Source of the DNA: an uncultured Rhizobiaceae group bacterium | Lineage (GTDB): Bacteria; Pseudomonadota; Alphaproteobacteria; Rhizobiales; Rhizobiaceae | NCBI GenBank assembly: GCA_937951455.1 | Contig: CALFBU010000192.1 | Span: 1-5,678 of the forward strand | Direction of reading: 5' to 3' | DNA length: 5,678 nt | Part shown: positions 1 to 4,919 of the stretch, one piece after another | How the letters are laid out: each line of letters opens with the position of its first letter | Position numbering within the stretch: the stretch's first letter is position 1 | Notes under the pieces: model-generated | Database searches by the model: none | Told to the model about the DNA's origin: nothing | The model's input: only the letters and a program-made list of their open reading frames with translations | Translations under genes and position numbers: made by a program

Positions 1-392
1 CGCACATCATTGCGAAACCCCATCGCTTTAAAGGCAAGTGCCTCGATTGTCGGCGTTGCAATGCCCGTTGAGGAAACGGTTACAACCGTATCGATTTCGC
101 TTGCTTTGAGATTTGCCTGCGCCAAGGCCTGATTGGCGACTTTGATAAATATCTCTTTCGCGCCTTCAAGATAAAGCGCATTGCGATCTTCCCAGCCTTT
201 GGGTTCCTGAAACCAATCTATCGGCGCAAAGGAATATCGTTTCTCAACGCCAGAAGTTTTGAAACTGGCGGACATGCGTTCAAATTGTGCATAACGCGAA
301 CCGAGAATACGCCTTGCATTATCTTCAACCAGCGTTTGAGGAAGCTCGTATTCAGGAACTGCCGTTGCCAGGCCATTTAAAAAAACTGCCAT
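1..392 (-). CDS. Type III polyketide synthase (chalcone/stilbene synthase family), N-terminal part, cut by window edge
   Basis: The reading frame runs from ATG at 392-390 through 130 full codons to the window edge without a stop. The product begins MAVFLNGLATAVPEYELPQ and has the family's N-terminal thiolase-fold features: a KRY motif at about residues 51-53 (SGVEKRYSF) and the strand-loop VVTVSSTGIATPTIEA at about 103-118, typical of bacterial type III PKSs. The active-site Cys, expected some 10-20 residues further on, and the His/Asn pair lie outside the window. Family members are homodimeric cytosolic enzymes that extend a CoA starter with malonyl-CoA to give pyrones, resorcinols or phloroglucinols; the substrate cannot be told from this fragment. 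The Shine-Dalgarno is weak (GGAT about 8 nt upstream). The 212-bp gap to the upstream aldo/keto reductase gene suggests its own promoter. The family call is firm; the product is unknown. Confidence 0.88.
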   Translation of the reverse strand, partial: MAVFLNGLATAVPEYELPQTLVEDNARRILGSRYAQFERMSASFKTSGVEKRYSFAPIDWFQEPKGWEDRNALYLEGAKEIFIKVANQALAQANLKASEIDTVVTVSSTGIATPTIEALAFKAMGFRNDV

Positions 393-528
393 AAAAAATA
401 TCCATTCTAAAAGTCTGCACTCTATGGCTAATCAAAAATAATGACAGTCACGATGCGCTGACAGACATTCACAAAATTTTTCGAAATTAAAAATGAATAA
501 ATACCTGTTTGGAACGTTATGTATAAGT

Positions 529-546
529 CCCTTACAGCGTTAAGGG
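529..546. repeat. Perfect inverted repeat CCCTTA-N6-TAAGGG
   Basis: CCCTTA (529-534) and TAAGGG (541-546) are exact reverse complements with a 6-nt loop. In plus-strand RNA the stem can grow by a G·U and a G-C pair (527-528 with 547-548). No T-run follows on either strand, so it is not a canonical intrinsic terminator. It could be a regulator site or an mRNA 3'-end structure of the reductase transcript. Confidence 0.45.
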
Positions 547-577
547 GCGGGCATCTTCGTTACCTTTCCAGCCAATG

Positions 578-601
578 ATAGGTTTCGGGGGTGCCACCTA
601 T
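578..601 (-). repeat. Inverted repeat just past the aldo/keto reductase stop codon
   Basis: ATAGGT (578-583) and ACCTAT (596-601) form a perfect 6-bp stem with a 12-nt loop. It starts 4 nt after the reductase stop codon in the direction of transcription. No U-tract follows, so a Rho-independent terminator is not supported. A 3'-end stabilising hairpin or part of a Rho-dependent termination region is possible. Confidence 0.4.
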
Positions 602-604
602 GAA

Positions 605-1654
605 TCAATACGGGATTGGATAATCTTTATAAGTGGAAAGAATATCCGCCAGAATATCTTCATTTAAGTGTAAATCAGCCGCCTTTACCGAATTTTTGAG
701 TTGCTCCATGCTGGTCGCGCCAAAAATCACGGAAGCCATGAAGGGTCTGGTAAGACACCAGGCAAGTGCCATTTGGGTTGGGTCGACATCGTGCTTTTTC
801 GCAATCTCGCAATAGGCATTGGCGCATTCCAGCGCGCGTTCACTCCATCGGCCACCCAGATTGGCGCTTGATACATCGGCACGCGACCCCTCAGGGCGTT
901 CGCCGTTATTATATTTTCCGGTTAGAAGACCACACGCCAGTGGAGAAAAGGATAACAGCCCCACATCTTCGTGGTGGCAAAGTTCAGCCATATCGAGATC
1001 AAAATATCGGCACATGAGCGAATATTCATTCTGCACGCTGGCCACTCTCGGGTAGCCTTTGCTTTCTGCAATTCTCAGCCAGTTTGCCGTACCCCACGCG
1101 CTTTCGTTGGAAAGGCCAACACTTCGTATTTTGCCGGATTTGACGTGGCCATCGAGTGCATCAAGAACTGCCTCCATATGCTCAAGCGTCTGCGGTGTGT
1201 CTTGGCCGGTCGGATCAAATGTCCAGGACTGACGAAAAGCGTAAGAACCACGGTTTGGCCAATGCAATTGGTAGAGGTCGACATAGTCTGTTTGCATGGA
1301 GGCAAGGCTGTTTTCCAGTGCTGTCTGGATGGTATCGGGGGAAATGGGCGCACCGTCACGGACATTTTTATAACCTGCACCTGACACTTTGGTTGCAAGA
1401 ACCACATCACCACGACGAGATTTATTCTTCGCAACCCAAGTGCCGATTACCCGTTCAGTATCGCCTTGCGTCTCGGCAGACAGCGGCGTGGTGGGATACA
1501 TTTCAGCGGTATCAATGAAATTGATGCCATGGTCGAGAGCATAATCAATTTGGCTGTGCCCCTCGGCTTCAGTGTTTTGTGTACCCCAAGTCATTGAGCC
1601 AAGACAAAGCTCACTCACCATAATGCCGGTTCGGCCAAGTTCATTCATTTTCAT
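605..1654 (-). CDS. Tas-like NADP(H)-dependent aldo/keto reductase
   Basis: This is a complete 349-residue protein, the usual length for the Tas branch of the aldo/keto reductase superfamily (TIM barrel, cytosolic, NADPH-dependent carbonyl reduction). The full catalytic tetrad is visible: D48 and Y53 in FIDTAEMYP, K89 in ATKVSG, H131 in QLHWP. Cofactor and barrel motifs follow: LSNES at 181-185, QNEYS at 208-212, SPLACGLLTGKY at 237-248 and FGATSMEQLKNS at 311-322. The ETQG stretch after the active-site Tyr resembles E. coli Tas, which is known as a suppressor of tyrosine auxotrophy; the physiological substrate of this family is poorly defined. The first ATG is preferred because AGGA lies 9 nt upstream; an in-frame ATG two codons later is the alternative. 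It follows the DUF6356 gene by 43 bp on the same strand, so the two are probably co-transcribed. The substrate is unknown. Confidence 0.93.
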   Translation of the reverse strand: MKMNELGRTGIMVSELCLGSMTWGTQNTEAEGHSQIDYALDHGINFIDTAEMYPTTPLSAETQGDTERVIGTWVAKNKSRRGDVVLATKVSGAGYKNVRDGAPISPDTIQTALENSLASMQTDYVDLYQLHWPNRGSYAFRQSWTFDPTGQDTPQTLEHMEAVLDALDGHVKSGKIRSVGLSNESAWGTANWLRIAESKGYPRVASVQNEYSLMCRYFDLDMAELCHHEDVGLLSFSPLACGLLTGKYNNGERPEGSRADVSSANLGGRWSERALECANAYCEIAKKHDVDPTQMALAWCLTRPFMASVIFGATSMEQLKNSVKAADLHLNEDILADILSTYKDYPIPY

Positions 1655-1663
1655 TGAAATTTA

Positions 1664-1690
1664 TCCTGTTGCGCGAATGCGTATACAGGA
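1664..1690 (-). promoter_or_regulatory. Possible Shine-Dalgarno-sequestering hairpin before the aldo/keto reductase gene
   Basis: On the minus strand TCCTGT (1690-1685) pairs perfectly with ACAGGA (1669-1664). Inside the loop CGC (1681-1679) can pair with GCG (1674-1672) around a 4-nt loop, giving nine pairs in total. The 3' arm contains AGGA (1667-1664), the ribosome-binding site of the reductase 9 nt before its ATG. The fold would therefore hide the site in the RNA. The pairing is seen in the sequence; any regulatory role is inference. Confidence 0.35.
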
Positions 1691-1697
1691 GAATATA

Positions 1698-1907
1698 TCA
1701 GCGATTTTCGATTTTTCTATAAAGTTCGGTAATTTTATTGCTTGCCGTCTTTTCACAAAGACAGGGAATGATAGCGTGAACAACCGCTGCGCCTCCCGCA
1801 ATGAAAAGCCCCAGTGCAAAACTGGATGCAAAGCGCATGTGCTCAAAATAGCCTTCATTAACGGATGCAGGGTGTTCAAATAGAATTTTATTCATAACAG
1901 ATTTCAT
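1698..1907 (-). CDS. DUF6356-family small membrane protein
   Basis: This is a 69-residue protein matching the DUF6356 pattern as I remember it. It has HPASVNEGYFEH at residues 12-23 (the family's HPxSVxExYxEH signature), then one hydrophobic segment at about 27-48 with glycines and VHAIIP at 43-48, then CEKTAS and a short basic amphipathic tail. Function is unknown. A single-span inner-membrane protein is likely, with H44 within or at the edge of the membrane segment and a Cys pair at C49/C51. The start at 1907 is chosen because a perfect AGGAGG (1915-1920) sits 7 nt upstream; a longer frame opening at 1937 would put that site inside the coding region. It is the first gene of a probable two-gene operon with the aldo/keto reductase and is divergent from the Lrp-type regulator. 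Confidence 0.85.
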   Translation of the reverse strand: MKSVMNKILFEHPASVNEGYFEHMRFASSFALGLFIAGGAAVVHAIIPCLCEKTASNKITELYRKIENR

Positions 1908-1914
1908 GGCTTTT

Positions 1915-1920
1915 CCTCCT
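1915..1920 (-). promoter_or_regulatory. Strong Shine-Dalgarno AGGAGG that fixes the DUF6356 start
   Basis: AGGAGG on the minus strand lies 7 nt before ATG 1907-1905. It is the strongest ribosome-binding site in the window. It rules against the upstream in-frame ATG at 1937 and against the later ATG at 1895, neither of which has one. Confidence 0.85.
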
Positions 1921-1948
1921 TTTTGTGGACAATACATCTATGTTGAGG

Positions 1949-1959
1949 GGAATAATTCC
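1949..1959. promoter_or_regulatory. Candidate operator palindrome 1 (distal)
   Basis: GGAATAATTCC is a perfect 11-bp palindrome centred on base 1954, inside the divergent control region. AT-rich cores with G/C-rich ends suit Lrp/AsnC-family binding sites. It shares GGGA-N5-TCC with the second palindrome, whose centre is 41 bp away. The likely binder is the adjacent Lrp-type regulator, by inference from position. It would lie just upstream of the regulator's -35 box and near any promoter for the DUF6356 operon. Confidence 0.45.
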
Positions 1960-1968
1960 GAAAACATC

Positions 1969-1998
1969 TTGATATAGAATACATTATTGGGATATTAT
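1969..1998 (+). promoter_or_regulatory. Predicted sigma70-type promoter of the Lrp-family gene
   Basis: TTGATA (1969-1974) matches TTGACA at 5 of 6 positions. TATTAT (1993-1998) matches TATAAT at 5 of 6, with an 18-bp spacer. Transcription would begin at about 2004-2006, at or next to the ATG at 2006, implying a leaderless or nearly leaderless mRNA. This agrees with the absence of a Shine-Dalgarno sequence before this gene. Confidence 0.5.
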
Positions 1999-2001
1999 CC
2001 C
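1989..2001. promoter_or_regulatory. Candidate operator palindrome 2 overlapping the -10 box
   Basis: GGGATATTATCCC is a perfect 13-bp palindrome (6-bp arms, single central T at 1995). It covers the predicted -10 box TATTAT and ends 4 bp before the regulator's ATG. A protein bound here would block RNA polymerase, so autorepression is the simplest reading. The identity of the binder is inferred from position only. Confidence 0.5.
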
Positions 2002-2005
2002 TAAT

Positions 2006-2467
2006 ATGAATGATATTTTAGACGAAATTGACCGTAAAATCCTAAACAAGCTCCAAAAGGACGCTTCGATAAGCGTTGAGCATTTGGCTGATTCCATCAA
2101 CTTATCAAGAAATGCGTGTTGGCGCAGAGTTAAGCGACTGGAAAGCGATGGCGTGATCAGCAAGCGTATTGCGCTGGTTGACCCTGAACGTGTTGAGCTT
2201 GGATTAGCGGTCTTTGTCATGATCAAAGCCTTTGGCCATGACCCCGATTGGCTTTCAAAGTTCAAGAAGGCGGTGTCTTTGATGCCTGAAATTATTGGCG
2301 CGCATCGTATGTCGGGGGATTTGGATTACGTCTTGCGCGTGCGGGTTAAAGACGTCAAAGCCTATGATGACTTTTATCAGCGTCTCATAGCAAAAGTGCC
2401 GGTAGCAGATCTATCGGCAAGCTTCGTCATGGAAGACATTAAAGATACGACCAGTCTGCCGATTTAG
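2006..2467 (+). CDS. Lrp/AsnC-family transcriptional regulator
   Basis: This is a complete 153-residue protein, normal length for the family. It has an N-terminal winged helix-turn-helix: LDEIDRKILNKLQKDA at about 5-20, then HTH helices at about 23-48 with LADSINLSRNACWRRVKRLE. A C-terminal RAM ligand-binding and oligomerisation domain spans about 65-142, with the typical GDLDYVLRVRVKD at 104-116. Such proteins bind DNA as dimers to octamers or hexadecamers and respond to amino acids or related small molecules; the ligand here cannot be told. The ATG at 2006 has no Shine-Dalgarno and sits at the predicted transcription start. It is divergent from the DUF6356 and aldo/keto reductase pair, so local control of that pair plus itself is likely. 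It ends 2 bp from the convergent ubiB stop codon. Confidence 0.95.
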   Translation: MNDILDEIDRKILNKLQKDASISVEHLADSINLSRNACWRRVKRLESDGVISKRIALVDPERVELGLAVFVMIKAFGHDPDWLSKFKKAVSLMPEIIGAHRMSGDLDYVLRVRVKDVKAYDDFYQRLIAKVPVADLSASFVMEDIKDTTSLPI

Positions 2468-2478
2468 CGTTAGCTAAA
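2463..2478. terminator. Short hairpin spanning both convergent stop codons
   Basis: TTTAGC (2463-2468) and GCTAAA (2473-2478) form a perfect 6-bp stem with a GTTA tetraloop. It covers the TAG of the regulator and the TAA of ubiB. It is symmetrical, so it could form in both transcripts. It is AT-rich, weak and lacks a U-tract, so terminator function is doubtful. Confidence 0.25.
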
Positions 2479-4032
2479 GATATTCCAGGCAAGCAGTGCG
2501 GCAATCACCCAAAGAGCGATATGCCCCCAACGATTGTTCTTGGCCTCAGCCTTGCCAATCGCTTCGGTGGTTTCAGGGTCAAGCTTCATACCATTCGTAA
2601 TCATGCCTTGCATATGATCGGACAGAAGTTCCGTGCGCTTGGCAAGTTTTGGCATTTGATGGGCAAGTCTTCGCGCTGCATCGAATCCTTCCTTGGCATC
2701 TTCCAAAATTCCAACAGGTCCAAGATTTTTGGCAATCCAGGAGCCAACAACCGGTTCGGCCGACTTCCACATGTTGAAGCTTGGGTCGAGGGTTCGAGCG
2801 ACGCCTTCAACCACAACCATGGTCTTTTGCAACAGGAGTAATTCCGGCCGCGTTTGCATGTCGAAAATCTCGGTGACTTCGAACAGGAGCGTTAAAAGCT
2901 TTGCCATGGAAATGGTTTCGGCAGATTGGCCGTGGATGGGTTCGCCGATGGCACGGATCGCTTGGGCAAAACTATGAACATCATGATGGGGCGGTACATA
3001 GCCTGCATCAAAATGCACTTGTGCGACCTTGAGATAATCACGCTTGATGAAGCCATAAAGAATTTCAGCCAGAAACCTGCGCTCATCCTTGCCTAGGCGT
3101 CCTGCAATGCCAAGGTCTACGGCAACCACATCGCCTTTCGTATCAACAAAGAGATTACCCGGGTGCATATCCGCATGGAAGAAACCATCGCGTAGCGTAT
3201 GGCGCAAGAAAGACTGGATTAAGGTAACCGATAGTCCTTCAAGATCATGGCCTGTTTTACGCAGTGCCTCTACGTTTGAAAGTTTAATCCCATCGACCCA
3301 AGACATGGTAATGCAATCACGTCCTGTATATTCCCAATTGATTTCAGGAACACGAAATCCCGGATCGTCTTTGGTATTTTCACCCATTTCGGAAAAGGCA
3401 GCGGCTTCAAGTCTTAAGTCCATCTCGATTTTTGCAGACTGATCGAGCATATCGACAACGGAAACAGGCTTTAGGCGTTTGGCTTCTTCGACCGTTTTAT
3501 CGACAAAGCGCGCTGCCGCATAAAAAGTTTCCATGTCTTTTCTAAAGCGCGCACGAACGCCAGGACGAATGACTTTTACAGCAACCGTTTCGCCCGTCTC
3601 TTTCAAAATTGCCTTGTGAACTTGTGCGACGGAGGCGGCGGCAATCGGCTCGCTGATTTCAGAGAAGATTTCGTCTAGGGGTCTGTTTATGGATTGTTCA
3701 ATCCGTTTTTTAGCCTCGTCAAGTCCAAATGGTTCCACGCTGTCATGCAGGAGCGATAAATCAAGTGCGGTTTCCTTGCCCACAACATCGGGGCGTGTTG
3801 CCAAAAACTGACCCAGCTTAATCCAGCTAGGCCCAAGTTTGTTAAGCGCTATTGATAAACGCTCGGATTGTTCACGATCTGCTGCTTGTCGCCGTGCGAT
3901 CAAGCCAGCAACGCGATGGGCAAATTTGGCGGGCGGCGGCATGCCGTCTGAAGGCAGTTCGGAAACAACACCTTCACGGGCCAGAACCCAACCTGCATGG
4001 GCAAGAGAAAGAAAAGATCGAATGATACTCAT
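2470..4032 (-). CDS. ubiB: Ubiquinone biosynthesis atypical kinase UbiB
   Basis: This 520-residue member of the ABC1/ADCK/UbiB family is membrane-associated and needed for ubiquinone synthesis, probably as an ATPase or small-molecule kinase that helps the Ubi enzymes reach lipid intermediates. Family hallmarks are all present: the KxGQ motif at 72-75 (WIKLGQFLATRPD), the Ala-rich loop AAASVAQVH at 131-139 replacing the usual Gly-rich loop, the nucleotide lysine K153 in VAVKVIRPG, the ExD motif E203/D205, the catalytic-loop FFHADMHPGN at 284-293 with D288 and N293, and the metal-binding DLG at 306-308. One C-terminal transmembrane helix is visible at about 504-519. ATG 4032 is chosen because it gives the normal MSIIRSFLSL start and lies 7 nt after the ubiE stop; an in-frame TTG at 4068 would overlap ubiE. 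It is probably co-transcribed with, and translationally coupled to, ubiE. Confidence 0.95.
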   Translation of the reverse strand: MSIIRSFLSLAHAGWVLAREGVVSELPSDGMPPPAKFAHRVAGLIARRQAADREQSERLSIALNKLGPSWIKLGQFLATRPDVVGKETALDLSLLHDSVEPFGLDEAKKRIEQSINRPLDEIFSEISEPIAAASVAQVHKAILKETGETVAVKVIRPGVRARFRKDMETFYAAARFVDKTVEEAKRLKPVSVVDMLDQSAKIEMDLRLEAAAFSEMGENTKDDPGFRVPEINWEYTGRDCITMSWVDGIKLSNVEALRKTGHDLEGLSVTLIQSFLRHTLRDGFFHADMHPGNLFVDTKGDVVAVDLGIAGRLGKDERRFLAEILYGFIKRDYLKVAQVHFDAGYVPPHHDVHSFAQAIRAIGEPIHGQSAETISMAKLLTLLFEVTEIFDMQTRPELLLLQKTMVVVEGVARTLDPSFNMWKSAEPVVGSWIAKNLGPVGILEDAKEGFDAARRLAHQMPKLAKRTELLSDHMQGMITNGMKLDPETTEAIGKAEAKNNRWGHIALWVIAALLAWNIFS

Positions 4033-4039
4033 GGACGGT

Positions 4040-4822
4040 TTAAATCTTCCATCCTGAATGCATGGCAACTATACCACCGGTAAAATCGCGCCAGCTTACT
4101 TTTTCAAAACCCTGTCCACGAATGGCTTCTGCAAATTTTTCCTGATTGGGAAACTTGGCAATGGATTCGACCAAGTATTGGTAGCTATCACCATCACCGG
4201 TCACCGCTTTGCCAATTCTTGGAATGGCATTCATTGACCATTGTTCATAAAACTTATCCAGCATGGGTACGGTCACTTCTGAAAATTCCAGGCACATAAA
4301 CTTACCACCCGGTTTCAGGACACGGTAGGCCTCACCAATCGCTTGCTCCATTTTGGGAACGTTGCGAATGCCGAATGCAATCGTGTAGGCATCAAAGGAG
4401 TTGTCATCAAAAGGCAAAACTTCTGCATTGCCTTCGACGAAAGTCAGTTTATCAGCCAAGCCGTTCTTGATGGCGCGTTGTTCGCCCACTTCCAGCATGG
4501 AAGCATTAATGTCAAACACGGTTGTGTGAACCTGCGCGCCACCACGCTGCACGATCCTAAAGGCAATGTCACCCGTGCCGCCAGCAACGTCGAGGGACTT
4601 CCAGACTTTGCTATCATTTTTGGGAGGCGCCAAAGATGAAATCATCGCATCTTTCCAAAGGCGATGCATGCCTGCAGACATGAGATCATTCATGATGTCA
4701 TATTTATCAGCAACCTTGTGAAACACGTCATTGACGAGGGGTTGCTTCTCACCAGGATTTACACTTGAAAAACCAAAAGAGGTTTCCATCTGGTCTGCTG
4801 CAGTGGTACGTGAGTCTGACAT
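4040..4822 (-). CDS. ubiE: Ubiquinone/menaquinone C-methyltransferase UbiE
   Basis: This complete 260-residue class I SAM-dependent methyltransferase methylates the benzoquinol ring in ubiquinone synthesis (and demethylmenaquinol where menaquinone is made). Both family signatures are intact: [16 protein letters not shown] at 41-56 and [15 protein letters not shown] at 167-181. SAM-binding motif I is LDVAGGTGD at 77-85, with the acidic residue of the next strand at D104 in FDIN. The C-terminus [12 protein letters not shown] is typical. ATG 4822 has AAGG 9 nt upstream. It is the first gene of the ubiE-ubiB operon, divergent from mutM. A perfect TATAAT lies at 4863-4858 about 36 nt upstream. In an aerobic alphaproteobacterium its main role is ubiquinone; a menaquinone role cannot be judged from this window. 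Confidence 0.97.
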   Translation of the reverse strand: MSDSRTTAADQMETSFGFSSVNPGEKQPLVNDVFHKVADKYDIMNDLMSAGMHRLWKDAMISSLAPPKNDSKVWKSLDVAGGTGDIAFRIVQRGGAQVHTTVFDINASMLEVGEQRAIKNGLADKLTFVEGNAEVLPFDDNSFDAYTIAFGIRNVPKMEQAIGEAYRVLKPGGKFMCLEFSEVTVPMLDKFYEQWSMNAIPRIGKAVTGDGDSYQYLVESIAKFPNQEKFAEAIRGQGFEKVSWRDFTGGIVAMHSGWKI

Positions 4823-4857
4823 TATAAGTGGCCTTAAAAATATTGGGCTTTACATAC

Positions 4858-4863
4858 ATTATA
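4858..4863 (-). promoter_or_regulatory. Candidate -10 box of the ubiE-ubiB promoter
   Basis: Minus-strand TATAAT at 4863-4858 matches the consensus fully and would place the transcript start near 4851, leaving a leader of about 28 nt that includes the AAGG ribosome-binding site. No good -35 box lies 16-18 bp upstream, so the promoter is either activator-dependent or not sigma70-type. The same AT-rich stretch may serve mutM on the other strand. Confidence 0.45.
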
Positions 4864-4868
4864 TATAG

Positions 4869-4888
4869 GGGAAGCCAAAGGGCTTTTC
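4869..4888 (+). repeat. Short hairpin upstream of mutM
   Basis: AAGCC (4872-4876) pairs with GGCTT (4881-4885) around an AAAG loop. In plus-strand RNA the stem extends by two G·U pairs and one G-C pair (4869-4871 with 4886-4888). It would lie in the mutM leader if transcription starts left of it. It resembles a weak attenuator, but no real U-run follows. Confidence 0.3.
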
Positions 4889-4919
4889 ACTAGGACAAAT
4901 TAGGTAAGGTTAAATTTAT

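Larger units (their letters stand above)
393..604. other. Non-coding gap between the PKS and aldo/keto reductase genes
   Basis: No supported gene lies in these 212 bp. The half nearest the PKS (about 393-530) is AT-rich and should hold the PKS promoter, but no convincing -35/-10 pair was found. It contains TGACAG twice (442-447 and 459-464) and the 9-bp palindrome TGACAGTCA (442-450). The half nearest the reductase is GC-richer and holds two perfect 6-bp inverted repeats, listed separately. No known RNA family was recognised. Confidence 0.6.

Noticed and set aside
493..543. 16-codon plus-strand frame MNKYLFGTLCISPLQR in the PKS/reductase gap
   Set aside because: It has no ribosome-binding site, nothing conserved is recognisable, and it is too short to support on its own.
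541..604. Possible TPP, FMN or cobalamin riboswitch, suggested by GGGGTGCC-like and GGGGCGGG-like strings
   Set aside because: The other conserved elements of each aptamer are missing, and no suitable downstream gene lies on the plus strand.
971..1384. 137-codon plus-strand frame inside the aldo/keto reductase gene
   Set aside because: It is fully antisense to a gene with an intact catalytic tetrad; its composition is that of a shadow frame.
1661..1879. 72-codon minus-strand frame overlapping the DUF6356 gene
   Set aside because: It is in another frame of the DUF6356 gene, has no family resemblance, and would run into the reductase ribosome-binding region.
1572..1883. 103-codon plus-strand frame antisense to the reductase start and DUF6356 gene
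   Set aside because: It is antisense to two recognisable genes and has no motif or ribosome-binding site.
1908..1937. Ten-codon N-terminal extension of the DUF6356 gene from ATG 1937 (MYCPQKGGKA)
   Set aside because: It has no ribosome-binding site, and the extension is simply the translated AGGAGG leader of the true start at 1907.
1984..2265. 93-codon minus-strand frame opposite the Lrp-family gene
   Set aside because: It is antisense to the HTH and RAM coding sequence, with a low-complexity Ser/Arg-rich product and no family match.
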